From Acidobacteriota bacterium (lineage in GTDB: Bacteria > Acidobacteriota > Terriglobia > 20CM-2-55-15): a DNA stretch of 64,000 nt. The stretch spans positions 171,690 through 235,689 of the forward strand of contig JAJEEE010000037.1 in the NCBI GenBank assembly GCA_022821145.1. Direction: 5' to 3'. This document shows positions 1 through 9,421 of the stretch, one piece after another. The translations under genes were made by a program, and so were the position numbers. Position 1 is the first letter of the stretch; every line of letters begins with the position of its first letter. The notes beneath the pieces are model-generated. The model was not told where the DNA came from. It searched no databases and saw only the letters and a program-made list of their open reading frames with translations.

Positions 1-932
1 GCGCGCAACGCGTTGATGACCTGCGTCAGCGGCAGCACCTGTATGAATGGCTGCACGGCGTCGGGAAAACGCTCCGAGGAGAAGAATATTCCCGAGCACA
101 GCCACATCGGGATCATCACCAGGTTCATCAGGCCGCTGATGCTCTCGATCGTTCGGGCGCGCGACGCCACCAGGAGCCCGATTCCGGCGAACGTGACGGC
201 TCCCGACAACGCCACGAACAGGACCGAAGCGTAGCTTCCCGCGATCGGAACGCCGAACAGCAGCTTCGCCGCCAACAAGAGGAAGAACATCTCCGGAACG
301 AAGAACACGACGCGGCTTCCCACCAGGGCGAGCAGGAAGTGCCCGCGCCGCATGGGCGTGGCCACCATGCGTTTCAGGAGGTTCCGGACGCGCAAATCCA
401 CGGTGTTGAACCCGATCCCCCAGAGACCGGCCCCCATCAGGTTCATGCCGATCAGCCCGGGAACCAGAAAGTCGACGTAGCGCGAGCCCGGGGCGTCGGT
501 GCGGCGGTCGACGGAGGCGACGACGTCGGCGCGGCCCGCCGCCCGTTGAACGGCGTCGTCGATGACGGCGCGCGCCGCCGTTCCATCGGGGTTCGTCGGG
601 TCGAAGAAGTACTCGACCTCGCCGGACGCGTCGACGGAAACCACGACGGGCGTGCGGTTGCGGCGCAGCAGGGCCAGCGCGGCGTCTTGTTCCATCACCT
701 CCACGTCGAAGCGCGCGTCCGCCCGCAGTTTCTGGACGATGGGATCCGACGCGGCCCGTTGCGTGACAATGAACGGCAACCGGGCTTCCGTATCGCTGTT
801 GAACGCCAGTCCCAGACCGACGACCATGATCAGCGGGAACCCATAGGTCCAGAAGATGGCCTCGGGCTGCCGGAGGTAGCTCCGGACGTTGGCCAGGACG
901 AGTTGCGCGAACGCGCTCCGATCAATCGTCAC
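1..932 (-). CDS. ABC-2 type exporter permease (3' end beyond window)
   Basis: Membrane subunit of an ABC exporter, forming the channel driven by the ATPase encoded just upstream. About 310 residues are visible; the C-terminus lies beyond the left edge. The layout is that of ABC-2 permeases: one N-terminal helix (about residues 26-44), an extracytoplasmic domain of about 100 residues, then a block of helices (about 150-175, 196-227, 231-254 and 262-283). The start is GTG at 932, a few bases after GGGAAGG. Its first 11 bases overlap the end of the ATPase gene, so the two are probably translationally coupled. The substrate cannot be read from the sequence; drug, lipid and polysaccharide export are all possible. 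Confidence 0.85.
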   Translation of the reverse strand, partial: MTIDRSAFAQLVLANVRSYLRQPEAIFWTYGFPLIMVVGLGLAFNSDTEARLPFIVTQRAASDPIVQKLRADARFDVEVMEQDAALALLRRNRTPVVVSVDASGEVEYFFDPTNPDGTAARAVIDDAVQRAAGRADVVASVDRRTDAPGSRYVDFLVPGLIGMNLMGAGLWGIGFNTVDLRVRNLLKRMVATPMRRGHFLLALVGSRVVFFVPEMFFLLLAAKLLFGVPIAGSYASVLFVALSGAVTFAGIGLLVASRARTIESISGLMNLVMIPMWLCSGIFFSSERFPDAVQPFIQVLPLTQVINALR

Positions 933-1869
933 GGAGGTGCCTTCCCGTCAGGTTGACGAATACGTCCTCGAGATTGACGTGCCGCGTCGTCAGGCTCTTC
1001 AGCTCCAGGTTCTCCCTCGACAGCAGCGCCAGGCAGCCGGGAATCGAGCGATGGGGTTCCGAGACGGTCAACACGAAGCGGCCGGACTCCTCCGTCGATT
1101 GGGTGACGCCTTCGACTGCCGCGAACACGTCCGCGTCGACCGGGCGCTGGTCCATCGGCTCGAGGCTGAACTCGATGACGTGCTCGCCTCCGAGCCGCGA
1201 GATCAGGTCGCGCGGCGCGCCCAGCGCGATCACGCGGCCGTGATCCACGACGGCCACGCGGTCGCAGAGCTTCTCGGCCTCGTCCATGTAGTGCGTGGTC
1301 AGGAGGATCGTGTTCCCGGCCCGCCGGATGTCGGCCACGACGTCCCAGAGCTGGCGCCGGGCCTGCGGGTCCAGACCGGTCGTGGGCTCGTCCAGGAACA
1401 CCAGCTCGGGCCGGCCGATGAGCGCGCAGGCGACGGCCACGCGCTGCCGCTGGCCGCCGGACAGCTTCGAGATCCAGGCGTCCGCCTTCTCTTCCAGCGC
1501 GACCAGCGCCATGGCCGCCTCCGGCTCGATGCCGTCGCGGTAGAAGCTCCGGAACATCCGAAGCGTCTCGCGAACGCTCAGCTTGTCGCGGAGACGCGTT
1601 TCCTGGAGCGTGATGCCCAGCTTCTGCCGCAACTCGTGGTCGCGACCGCCGCCCCAGCGCATGCCCAGCACCTCGACGTCGCCGGAAGTGGGTTCGATCA
1701 AGCCCTCCAGGATCTCCACGGTGGTGGTCTTCCCGGCCCCGTTCGGACCCAACAGGCCGAAGCACTCGCCGCGGCGCACCTCCAGGTCCAGTCCATTGAC
1801 CGCGTCCACGGCGGCCCGACCGGTCTCGTACCGCTTGAACAGTTGCCGGCAGGTGACGGCCATCGGCAT
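922..1869 (-). CDS. ABC transporter ATP-binding protein (DrrA/CcmA type)
   Basis: Cytoplasmic ATPase of an ABC-2 exporter, 315 residues, the usual length for DrrA-like proteins. Walker A GPNGAGKTT lies at residues 41-49, the ABC signature LSGGQ at 136-140, Walker B LVFLDEP at 156-162 and the switch histidine at 193 (TTH). The region after about residue 225 is the variable C-terminal tail common in this subfamily. It begins 18 bases after the methylenetetrahydrofolate reductase gene and overlaps the permease gene by 11 bases, so all three probably share a transcript. An ATG two codons downstream is an equally possible start. Nothing visible links the transporter to folate chemistry. Confidence 0.93.
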   Translation of the reverse strand: MPMAVTCRQLFKRYETGRAAVDAVNGLDLEVRRGECFGLLGPNGAGKTTTVEILEGLIEPTSGDVEVLGMRWGGGRDHELRQKLGITLQETRLRDKLSVRETLRMFRSFYRDGIEPEAAMALVALEEKADAWISKLSGGQRQRVAVACALIGRPELVFLDEPTTGLDPQARRQLWDVVADIRRAGNTILLTTHYMDEAEKLCDRVAVVDHGRVIALGAPRDLISRLGGEHVIEFSLEPMDQRPVDADVFAAVEGVTQSTEESGRFVLTVSEPHRSIPGCLALLSRENLELKSLTTRHVNLEDVFVNLTGRHLRDD

Positions 1870-1887
1870 GAGCCTCGCTCCGGGCCC

Positions 1888-3324
1888 TCAGGGTCCGGGC
1901 TTCGGGTGGCCGGGACGCGCGTCGAGATCGAGAAAGTAGTTCACCCAGGAGACGGTTCCCTTCAGCGACCGGACCGGGGGCGGAATGAAGACCTTGAGGT
2001 CTTCGACCTCGTCGGCGGCCTTGGCCCGCTCGTAGACGCCGACCCAGATGCACGCCTGCTCCGGAATGACCTCGCACCGGCCGTTGTCGGTGCCGCCGCA
2101 CGGGCCATTGCGGATCTGCTTGGGACAGGTCTGCGGACAGACGAACTCCATGTCGCCCAGCACGCAGTTGCCGCAGGCCTGGCAGCCGAACAGCGGCACC
2201 TTGACGGCGGTCTCGACCTTCTCCAGGGCCTTCTCGACGCGGGGGCGGCGGTGAACCCAGCGCGAAGCGCCCCGCAGCAGCTTGCGCCAGACGGTCTCGG
2301 TCCGGACCGGGAATATCTTTCCGGCCAGCGTCAGGACGTTGTGCAGAAGCCCCAGCGGCCTGGGCGGCTTTTTCGGGGAATCATGGACGTAGTACGCCGA
2401 CTTCGGCGACCACGCCAGCTCCTCGGCGCACTCTTCCCACCGCGGCGCCAGTTCCTCGCCCCGCTGAATGATCCATCGGATCTGGTCCGCGTTGTGCGTG
2501 CCGCCGATATAGGCGCCCGCGTATCCCAGCCCCCTCAAGACGGCCACCGTACGCGCGGCCCGCTCCAGGCGCGCGGCGCGGCCCTTGTCCTCGGCGCCGG
2601 CCTCGTCCGTGACGCGTTCCAGGAGCTCGGGCGAGACCCAGCAACCGGGAGGGCGTCCCTCGGACATGATCTCGGCGGCGCGCCTGCTCAGCACATAGAC
2701 GTTTCCGATGACCGGCTTCGCGATGCCGCGCTCGTCGAGATACCGCTTCAGCTCGCCGAACTTCCGGGCGTCGTAGCCCAACTGCGTGATCGCGAAGTCC
2801 GCCCCGGCCGCGAGTTTCTTCTCGAGCTTGATGTACTGGTACATGCAGTCGGGCTCGGTGTACTTGAACGGCGAAACGGCCACCGAGATCGAGAACGGCA
2901 TGCCGGCGCCGCGCATTTCGTCGATCATCGAGACCAGCGCGACGGAATCGAGATCGAACACGGCGGCGTCCGTGTCGTCCTTCGGATAGTCGCCCGTGAT
3001 CGCGAAGACGTTGTGGATCTCGAGCCGATGAAGCTCTTCCAGCGTCTGCCGGATCCCTCGGCGGTCCTGATAGACGCACGTCAGGTGGATGTTGGGCGTG
3101 AGGCCGCGTTCCTTGGCGCCCACGGCGGTCCGGACCGGATCGTGGCCGGAGGCGCCGCCGGCGTAGCTCGTGATGCCGGCCGCGGTCACCGACTCGACCC
3201 CGGCCAGGCTGGAACAGATCTCGAGGAGCTTCTCTTCGGTGGTGCGGGCGCTCGCGACGAGCTCCACCATGTGGAGGAACTGGCCGGAGTCCAGCTTCCG
3301 TCTCAAGGGGTTCTCGGCGAACAC
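1888..3324 (-). CDS. metF: Methylenetetrahydrofolate reductase with MetV-like C-terminal domain
   Basis: Interconverts 5,10-methylene- and 5-methyl-tetrahydrofolate in the cytoplasm. The 478-residue protein is longer than E. coli MetF (about 300). An N-terminal FAD-binding barrel (about residues 1-300; motifs LTCVYQDR, FAITGDYP) is followed by an MTHFR_C/MetV-type domain with a cysteine cluster at about residues 378-410 (GCQACGNC, CPQTCPKQ, GPCGG), likely an Fe-S or zinc site. The start is GTG at 3324: AGGAG sits four bases upstream and the codon shares one base with the stop of the upstream MetE-like gene (TAGTG). The frame stays open upstream into that gene, but this is a shadow. Its neighbours (a MetE-C-like protein and a methyltransferase) support a one-carbon operon. 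Confidence 0.92.
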   Translation of the reverse strand: MFAENPLRRKLDSGQFLHMVELVASARTTEEKLLEICSSLAGVESVTAAGITSYAGGASGHDPVRTAVGAKERGLTPNIHLTCVYQDRRGIRQTLEELHRLEIHNVFAITGDYPKDDTDAAVFDLDSVALVSMIDEMRGAGMPFSISVAVSPFKYTEPDCMYQYIKLEKKLAAGADFAITQLGYDARKFGELKRYLDERGIAKPVIGNVYVLSRRAAEIMSEGRPPGCWVSPELLERVTDEAGAEDKGRAARLERAARTVAVLRGLGYAGAYIGGTHNADQIRWIIQRGEELAPRWEECAEELAWSPKSAYYVHDSPKKPPRPLGLLHNVLTLAGKIFPVRTETVWRKLLRGASRWVHRRPRVEKALEKVETAVKVPLFGCQACGNCVLGDMEFVCPQTCPKQIRNGPCGGTDNGRCEVIPEQACIWVGVYERAKAADEVEDLKVFIPPPVRSLKGTVSWVNYFLDLDARPGHPKPGP

Positions 3325-4325
3325 TACGCTCCTAGGGTTTCGCGAACGATCCGGGCGCCTTCCACCATAGCACGGAGCTTGCCGAGCGCCACGGGCTGGG
3401 GCAGGTTGTGGCACCCACAGTCCGGCAGGACGACGACGCGCTCGAGGGGAATGAACTCCAGCGCGTGCCGGATGCGCTCGGCCACGATGTCGGGAGTCTC
3501 GACGTCGTCGCTCTTGACGTCGATGGCGCCGACGCCGACGTTGAACTCGTTCGGAAACTCCTTGAACATCTCCAGGTCCTCGCCGCCGCGCCACGCGAAC
3601 TCCAGGGTCAGCTCGCTGACGTTGGCGTCGAGAATCGTGGGGAACAGGTAGCGGTAGTTCCCCGCCCAGGACGGCTTCCCGTACCGGTTTCCGTAGCAGA
3701 TGTGCAGGACGATCCGGGCCTCGACCCCGTCCACGAGGGCGTTCAACGCCTTCACGCCCCACGCGAGGTCCTGCGGAAAACCCGAGTAGTAGGGTTCGTC
3801 GACCTGGATCCACCCGGCTCCCGCGCGCACCAGCTCCTTCAGCTCCAGGTTCATCACCCGCGCCAGGTCGAGCGCGAACTCCGCCTCGCCCGGGTAGTAC
3901 TCGTTCTTGATTCGCTTGACCAGCGAGTGCGGACCGGTCACGCAGAACTTCACCGTCCGGTCGGTGTTCGCTTGAAGGAAATTCAGGTCGTCGACCAGGC
4001 CCATCGCGGCGATCGGCAGCTTGCCCCGGACCACGCTGTCGAAGTAGTCGTAGTAGAACTGCTTGGACGTATGGTCGATCTCGACGCCCGGCAGCCGCTC
4101 GGCGAAGTAGTCGATCATGTTGTCCCGCCGCATCTCGCCGTCGGTCACGATGTCGAGCCCGGCCATTTCCTGATCCTTGATCGCGGCCTTGACGGCCGCG
4201 TCGTGGACTTCGTCCATGTCGGCCTTGCTGATCTTGCGAAGCGAGTACTCGGTCTTGAGACGCTCGAGCCAGCTCGGCATCGAGTAGCTCCCCACGACCG
4301 ACGTCGGCAGGATTGGCAATTCCAT
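3324..4325 (-). CDS. MetE C-terminal-domain-like cobalamin-independent methyltransferase
   Basis: A 333-residue single-domain member of the Meth_synt_2 family (C-terminal half of MetE), which moves methyl groups from a folate or other donor to a thiol acceptor. Zinc ligands expected for the family are visible: the HIC motif near residue 206 and the cysteines of DCGC near residue 303, with acidic residues between. The substrate-side DEP motif also fits. It lacks the N-terminal half of MetE, so it may be a core methionine synthase or act on another thiol. I chose ATG 4325, which has GGGAG about ten bases upstream; TTG 4334 is an alternative. It lies 5 bases after the SAM-methyltransferase gene and touches metF downstream. 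Confidence 0.85.
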   Translation of the reverse strand: MELPILPTSVVGSYSMPSWLERLKTEYSLRKISKADMDEVHDAAVKAAIKDQEMAGLDIVTDGEMRRDNMIDYFAERLPGVEIDHTSKQFYYDYFDSVVRGKLPIAAMGLVDDLNFLQANTDRTVKFCVTGPHSLVKRIKNEYYPGEAEFALDLARVMNLELKELVRAGAGWIQVDEPYYSGFPQDLAWGVKALNALVDGVEARIVLHICYGNRYGKPSWAGNYRYLFPTILDANVSELTLEFAWRGGEDLEMFKEFPNEFNVGVGAIDVKSDDVETPDIVAERIRHALEFIPLERVVVLPDCGCHNLPQPVALGKLRAMVEGARIVRETLGA

Positions 4326-4330
4326 GAGCT

Positions 4331-5776
4331 TCAACTCTCCCGGTGTGTCGTGTACAGGATCGAGGTGCGGGACCCCGGACGATACGTGAAGGGCTTGAAG
4401 TGCACGTCGTAACCGGCCTGACGGCCGACTTCGGCCAGCAGGGCCCCGTTGACCCAGTTGACGACGGAGCCGTCCATCTTGCCCGGCCCCTTGAAGCCGC
4501 CCCGGTATTGCGTCAACTCGGTGACGAAGATGTCCATCACTTCCAGGTAGCCCCGCGGGTGCAGCAGCGGGATCGTGCCGGCGAAGCTGCCCACGGCGCC
4601 CGAGCTCAACTGGAATCGGACCGTGCCGGGCCCCGACGTCACCAACTCTTCCAGATGGGACGACTTCAAACCCGACGGTAACGAAGCGTCGGAAAGACTG
4701 TCAACGGTCACCATGCGTTCCTCGAGCTGCAGCTTGCCCCACAACGCCATCCAGAACCGCACGCCCGCTTCCGGATCGTCCAGCGCATGGGGCCCGCGTT
4801 CCAGCAGGGAACGCACGGCGTCGGGGAACGTCTCGGCGTCGAGGGCGTAGTCGCGGCACAGATCGTCCACGTCGGCCTGATCCAGGTACGAGCGCACCTC
4901 GATCAGATAGATGCGGCCGTCGCGCAGGACGGCGTCGTCGGTGGGCAGGTTGTCGTAGACATTGGTGAGGTGGACGTAGAGAACCTTGTAACGGAGGTCG
5001 GACAGCGCGCGGAACGGATCCATCGCGTCCACCTCGCGCGGCTCGGCCACTTCGCGGTGAGGCCCCAACAGTTCCAGTGCGCCTTCCAGGGCCTCCATCG
5101 AATAGTCGCAGAGGAGGAACCGGATCCTGGCGTAGTAGGTCGTCCCGCGCGATCGATCCGATTGCAGGAACAGCTCCAGCCAGCGATGCGCCCGCTCGCC
5201 GCTGCCCACCCCGAACTCCATGACGTAGAGCCGCTCGGGAAGCTGGCCCCGGTCGTCCATGTCGGCGACCAGGTCGTAGAACTTGGCGACCTGATCCCCG
5301 ATGGCATCGGGATTGTGGCCGTCGGAGCTGCCCGACGGCAACGCGTTCTCGTAACCCTTCCCGGTCGCCTTCTCCCACTCGATCCGGTGTTGCCAGTACA
5401 GCTTGTTGAACTCCCAGATCATGCTCGAACGCATCGGACCGAACGGCTCGAGGACCACGCGCGACGGAACGAGCGCGTGGGAGGCCGCTTCCGCCGCGGC
5501 GGCTTCCAGGATCCGCGGCAACGAGTCTTCGTCGACCTGCCGGAGATCGATCGCGATCTCGACCGAAGGCGACGGCTGCCCGTTCTTGAGCGACTTTCGC
5601 ACCATCGCGGTCTTCCGGAAGTTGGATCGGTATTGGATCCACTCGAGCAGCACGTGCAGGTGCGGCAGGATCGCGGAATCGACCTTGCCGTCCTCGGCCA
5701 GCGACAGCAACGTCGTCGTGACGCGGCTGATCAACTCCGCGCGCACCTTGCGCATGTGATTGACCTGGAAGATCAT
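4331..5776 (-). CDS. Class I SAM-dependent methyltransferase, possibly MidA-like
   Basis: Predicted soluble methyltransferase of 481 residues. The SAM-binding glycine loop VMEFGVGSG is near residue 183, followed by an acidic strand end (FLLCDYS) as in class I Rossmann methyltransferases. The long N-terminal region (about 180 residues) and the residue pattern around the motif recall the MidA/NDUFAF7 group, but I cannot assign the acceptor. It is the first gene of a minus-strand operon with the MetE-like and metF genes, so it may use SAM regenerated by that pathway; this is inference. The ribosome site before ATG 5776 is poor, and ATG 5755 is an alternative start. The divergent gene at 5926 leaves about 150 bases for two promoters. 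Confidence 0.7.
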   Translation of the reverse strand: MIFQVNHMRKVRAELISRVTTTLLSLAEDGKVDSAILPHLHVLLEWIQYRSNFRKTAMVRKSLKNGQPSPSVEIAIDLRQVDEDSLPRILEAAAAEAASHALVPSRVVLEPFGPMRSSMIWEFNKLYWQHRIEWEKATGKGYENALPSGSSDGHNPDAIGDQVAKFYDLVADMDDRGQLPERLYVMEFGVGSGERAHRWLELFLQSDRSRGTTYYARIRFLLCDYSMEALEGALELLGPHREVAEPREVDAMDPFRALSDLRYKVLYVHLTNVYDNLPTDDAVLRDGRIYLIEVRSYLDQADVDDLCRDYALDAETFPDAVRSLLERGPHALDDPEAGVRFWMALWGKLQLEERMVTVDSLSDASLPSGLKSSHLEELVTSGPGTVRFQLSSGAVGSFAGTIPLLHPRGYLEVMDIFVTELTQYRGGFKGPGKMDGSVVNWVNGALLAEVGRQAGYDVHFKPFTYRPGSRTSILYTTHRES

Positions 5777-5925
5777 GGCGTGTCCGTGCGCCCGCGTTTA
5801 TACACGGACGCGTTCGGGCCGGTCAAACGCGGGTTCCGCCACTCAATGGTTGCGTTCGGTCACGACCTGTTGTTTGATTCTCGCATCGCCCGTCTTGTGG
5901 GGATATCGGGAGAGGGAGGTTCCTC

Positions 5926-6918
5926 ATGAAAGCCATTAGCGTCCGGGCGCGGGCCGGCGCCGTCATGTGCGTGCTGGTCTTCGCGCCGCGGCTCGCCGAC
6001 GCGCAATTCGGCGCCGGTTTCGGTCCGCCCCTCGTCAACGCGCCGCCTCCGATGGAGTTCGAAACGTCGGCGGAACACTACGCCTACCTGCTGGAGCAGG
6101 CCGGCGGCGGGACGACGCACACCTTCGAGACGCTCCCGCGCTGGGACGGCTTGTGGCAAACGGCCGGCAACACGGCGATGGACGCCTTCGTCGACGCGCC
6201 GCGGTTCGAGGGCCAGGTCCGCGAAGGGGTCCTGACGCCGGAATACGAGGCGGCCTACAAGGAACGCTGGCGGGAGCAGATCGAGTTGGGACAAGTGCAG
6301 TACGACCGCCTGACGCACTGCGAGCCCCCCGGCTACCCGCGCTTCCTGCTCGAACCCTACACGCACGAGTTCGTCAACCTGCCGCACATGTCGTACCAGA
6401 TCAACGATTTCGACAGCTCGATCCGCCGCGTCCACATCGACCAGGAGCACCAGAACGTCACGGGCACGCATTCCTGGTACGGGGACACCATCGGGTTCTG
6501 GGACGGCGACCGGCTCGTCACGCACACCGTCGACCTTCTGCCCGTCGACTTCACGCGCTGGGCGCCGATGACGAGCAACCAGTTCGAATCGGTGGAGGTG
6601 TGGGAGCTGCACAGCTACCCCGACGGCACGGAGCGGCTCGAGGTCCAGGTGACCTTCTACGACTCGTACGCGTTCGTGAAGCCGGTCCACGCCGTCTACG
6701 CCTACCGCAGGGCCACGGGGCTCGAGGACGCCGGCTACCGGGTCATCCACTGGGAATGCGAGCTGTCCAACAACGCGTACATGGACGCAGAAGGCGGGAC
6801 CGACTACAGGCTCCCGGGCGACGAGGGATACGTCGACCCCCGCGGCTTCACGCTGTTTCCCGAGCTTCCCGGGCAGTCGCGCGACCCGATCTACAACACG
6901 ACGCTCGGGGACGATTAA
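5926..6918 (+). CDS. Secreted protein of unknown function, paralogue of the 9422-10198 product
   Basis: A 330-residue protein with a cleavable signal peptide (residues 1 to about 26, ending ADAQ). I do not recognise an enzyme motif. The central part (about residues 180-260) has the same pattern as the protein at 9422-10198: a WYG turn, an IGxWxGDxLV strand, then alternating beta strands. The two are therefore distant paralogues with a mostly beta fold. ATG 5926 is preceded by AGGGAGG at 5913-5919. The gene lies 13 bases before a DUF6152 gene; the second paralogue is also next to a DUF6152 gene, so the two families probably work together in the periplasm. Confidence 0.8.
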   Translation: MKAISVRARAGAVMCVLVFAPRLADAQFGAGFGPPLVNAPPPMEFETSAEHYAYLLEQAGGGTTHTFETLPRWDGLWQTAGNTAMDAFVDAPRFEGQVREGVLTPEYEAAYKERWREQIELGQVQYDRLTHCEPPGYPRFLLEPYTHEFVNLPHMSYQINDFDSSIRRVHIDQEHQNVTGTHSWYGDTIGFWDGDRLVTHTVDLLPVDFTRWAPMTSNQFESVEVWELHSYPDGTERLEVQVTFYDSYAFVKPVHAVYAYRRATGLEDAGYRVIHWECELSNNAYMDAEGGTDYRLPGDEGYVDPRGFTLFPELPGQSRDPIYNTTLGDD

Positions 6919-6931
6919 GAGGAGTGCATCG

Positions 6932-7408
6932 ATGAAGAGAACATTCGGCTGGACGCTGGCCGCGCTCGGGATCGGGCTCCTGGCCGGGGCCGCGGGCAAC
7001 GCCCACCATTCCTTCACGCAGTTCGACCGCGACGTCGAGTTGGTCCAGACCGGCACCGTGGTGCGGTGGGCGTTCAACAACCCGCATTCGTGGCTCTACA
7101 TCAACGTCGCCGACGACGCCGGCGCCGAGACGTTGTGGAGCTTCGAGGGCTCGGCGCCGGTTTCGCTCATCGGCCGCGGCATCACGGGCGCGACGTTCGA
7201 GCCCGGCGACACGGTGACGTTCATGTACTGTCCGATGGTCGACGGACGTCCGGGCGGGCACCTGGGATGGGCCCGGCTGGGGGACGGAACGTTCGTCAAC
7301 CCGAGCGACGGCGGTTGCAACGGGAACGCGGCCAACATCGAACGGTGGCAGGAATGGCTGGAAGAGGGATTCACCTCGAATACCGAGGCCGTGGCCGCCA
7401 CTCGGTGA
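6932..7408 (+). CDS. DUF6152 family periplasmic protein
   Basis: A 158-residue exported protein: signal peptide to about residue 23, mature end starting with the paired histidines (AHHSF) typical of DUF6152. The HH-x-F...D start, the WxFNNPHSWLY segment and a C-terminal short beta barrel pattern match the family, which is common in Acidobacteriota and proteobacteria and has no established function. It may bind metal or ligand through the N-terminal histidines. It follows the secreted paralogue gene by 13 bases and precedes the tannase-family gene, suggesting one transcript. Confidence 0.82.
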   Translation: MKRTFGWTLAALGIGLLAGAAGNAHHSFTQFDRDVELVQTGTVVRWAFNNPHSWLYINVADDAGAETLWSFEGSAPVSLIGRGITGATFEPGDTVTFMYCPMVDGRPGGHLGWARLGDGTFVNPSDGGCNGNAANIERWQEWLEEGFTSNTEAVAATR

Positions 7409-7471
7409 CGGACGCATCGGAACCGGCGCATTCCGAACGTGCGCGCTGAATCGACGAACGGGAGAATAACC

Positions 7472-9004
7472 ATGAAACCAGGATCCCGCATGCCGTTCGC
7501 GGCGTTGGCGGCCGTGTCCGCGCTCGTCTGCGGACCCCAGGCGCTGGCGGCAATCGACTGTGAAGCGCTGGCGTTGCTGGCGCTGCCCGAAACCGTGATC
7601 ACGGAGACCGAACGCGTGACGTCCGGCAGCTTCGAGCAACCGAACGGCGCGGCGCTGGCCGTGCCGGCGATGTGCCGCGTGGCCGGCATCGTCAGCCCCG
7701 CGATCCGCTTCGAAGTCTGGATGCCCGAGGAATGGAACGGGCGCTTCCAGGCCGTCGGCGGCGGCGGACTGGCCGGCAACATCAGTTACGGGGCCATGGC
7801 CGGAGCCCTGGCCGACGGCTTCGCCTCGGCGTCGACCGACACGGGGCACCAGTCGTCGGACTCGAGCTGGCTCGCCGACCCCCAGCGCCTCGTCGACTAC
7901 GGTTACCGGGCCATCCATGAAATGACGGTCAAGGCCAAGGCCATCATCGACGCGCATTACGGGCAGGGACCGGCGTACTCCTACTTCAACGGATGCTCCA
8001 CCGGCGGCCGCCAGGGGCTGATGGAAGCCCAGCGCTATCCCGGCGACTACGACGGCATCGTCTCCGGGGCGCCGGTCAACCGCTTTACCCAGCTTCACAT
8101 CGGACAGCTCTGGACGGCGCACGCGACGCTGAAGACGCCGGGAGCCGTGCTGTCGCGAGACGACTTCGCGTTGCTGATGGAGGGATCCGTCGCGCAGTGC
8201 GATCTGCTCGACGGCGTCGAGGACGGCATCCTCCGGGACCCGCGCATGTGCACGTTCGACCCGGGAACCCTCCAATGCGGTTCGGGCGAGAGCGGATCGT
8301 GCCTGACCGCGCCGCAGGTGGACGCGGCGCGGATGATCTACCAGGGCGCTGTCAACCCGCGAACGGGCGCGCCGATCTATCCGGGCCTGGAGCCGGGCGG
8401 CGAAGGCCCGCAGCCGAACAACCCGGGCTGGTCGCTGATCATGAACGGGGAGACGCCGTTCTTCATCGACGACGCGGTGATCGGCGGCATGACCTACGAA
8501 GACCTGGAGTGGGACTGGCGCGCGTTCGACTTCGACCGGGACGTCGAGACCGTGGATGCGAAGCTCTACGGCGTCCTCAACGCCGTCGACGCGGACCTTC
8601 GCGATTTCCGGGACGCGGGCGGAAAGCTGATCATCTACCACGGCTGGAACGATCCCGGAGTCATGCCCCGCCACACGGTGGACTACTACGAGCGGATCGT
8701 CGACTTCATGGACCGGACCGAAGGCGACGGTTACGCGAACACCGCGGAGTTCGCCCGCCTGTTCATGCAGCCCGGGGTCGGCCATTGCCGCGGCGGCGTC
8801 GGTCCGGACCGGACCGACTTCATGTCCGCGATCACGGCGTGGGTCGAAGAAGGAACCGCGCCGGACCGTCTGACGGCCAGCGCCGTGGCCGACGGCGAGG
8901 TCACGATGACGCGCCCGATCTGCCCGCACCCGTGGGTGGCGGTCTATCGGGGCGCGGGCGACACGAACCTGGCGGCCAACTTCGAATGCGCGCTTCCGGA
9001 ATAG
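7472..9004 (+). CDS. Tannase/feruloyl esterase family hydrolase
   Basis: Exported serine esterase of the PF07519 family, which includes tannases, feruloyl esterases and MHETase and cleaves aromatic acid esters. It has 510 residues with a signal peptide to about residue 24. The nucleophile is Ser176 in GCSTGG; Asp394 (WNDPG) and His438 (VGHCRGG) complete the triad. Cys175 and Cys439 next to Ser and His form the CS-D-HC disulphide arrangement typical of this family. ATG 7472 follows a GGGAG site at 7460-7464; the frame is open 33 bases further upstream without such a site. The substrate (tannin, feruloyl or another aromatic ester) cannot be told from the sequence. The LigM-like and aldehyde dehydrogenase genes further right fit aromatic use. 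Confidence 0.9.
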   Translation: MKPGSRMPFAALAAVSALVCGPQALAAIDCEALALLALPETVITETERVTSGSFEQPNGAALAVPAMCRVAGIVSPAIRFEVWMPEEWNGRFQAVGGGGLAGNISYGAMAGALADGFASASTDTGHQSSDSSWLADPQRLVDYGYRAIHEMTVKAKAIIDAHYGQGPAYSYFNGCSTGGRQGLMEAQRYPGDYDGIVSGAPVNRFTQLHIGQLWTAHATLKTPGAVLSRDDFALLMEGSVAQCDLLDGVEDGILRDPRMCTFDPGTLQCGSGESGSCLTAPQVDAARMIYQGAVNPRTGAPIYPGLEPGGEGPQPNNPGWSLIMNGETPFFIDDAVIGGMTYEDLEWDWRAFDFDRDVETVDAKLYGVLNAVDADLRDFRDAGGKLIIYHGWNDPGVMPRHTVDYYERIVDFMDRTEGDGYANTAEFARLFMQPGVGHCRGGVGPDRTDFMSAITAWVEEGTAPDRLTASAVADGEVTMTRPICPHPWVAVYRGAGDTNLAANFECALPE

Positions 9005-9411
9005 GACCTCGGCGCGATGGCCGGGCGCCGTGGCTGTGGGCGCTCCTTCTCGCGGGCGCCGCGTTCGGCGCGGCGCGGCCCGCCCCCGCGCATCACGCCT
9101 GGTCCGCCGAGTACGACGGCAACGACGCCAGGGAGTTGCGCGGCGTCGTGACGCGCGTCGAATGGACGAACCCGCACGTGCGCTTCTACGTCGACGTCGA
9201 GAACCCCGACGGCGCGGTGACGAACTGGGACCTGGAACTGCAGAGCGCCAACACGCTCCGGCGCAACGGCTGGACCCGGCAGGCCCTGCGCGTGGGCGAC
9301 GAAGTCGTCGTCGAAGCCTACATGGCCCGCGACGGGTCGACGCGCGGCAACGCCCGCGGCAACGTCCGGTTGGCCGACGGGCGCCGGTTGTTCGTCGGCG
9401 AGCCCGAGTAG
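8986..9411 (+). CDS. DUF6152 family periplasmic protein, second copy
   Basis: A 141-residue exported protein of the same family as those at 6932-7408 and 22722-23126. ATG 8986 lies inside the end of the tannase-family gene (19-base overlap). From this start the protein has a basic N-terminus, a hydrophobic stretch (residues 15-27) and a PAPAHHAW cleavage-plus-histidine region, as expected for a signal peptide. The core TRVEWTNPH and FYVDVENPDG segments are nearly identical in wording to the 22722-23126 protein, so those two are the closest pair. A start further downstream would remove the signal peptide. Function unknown. Confidence 0.82.
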   Translation: MRASGIGPRRDGRAPWLWALLLAGAAFGAARPAPAHHAWSAEYDGNDARELRGVVTRVEWTNPHVRFYVDVENPDGAVTNWDLELQSANTLRRNGWTRQALRVGDEVVVEAYMARDGSTRGNARGNVRLADGRRLFVGEPE

Positions 9412-9421
9412 TTCGATCGCC

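Noticed and set aside
889..3651. Open reading frame of 920 codons on the plus strand across the ABC ATPase and metF genes
   Set aside because: It is antisense to two genes with complete catalytic motifs; high GC keeps the opposite frame open. Its translation is rich in Arg, Asp and Gln without any domain.
5800..5850. Possible inverted repeat between divergent genes (CGCGTT and AACGCG)
   Set aside because: Six-base arms in GC-rich DNA are expected by chance, and no promoter boxes are positioned around them.
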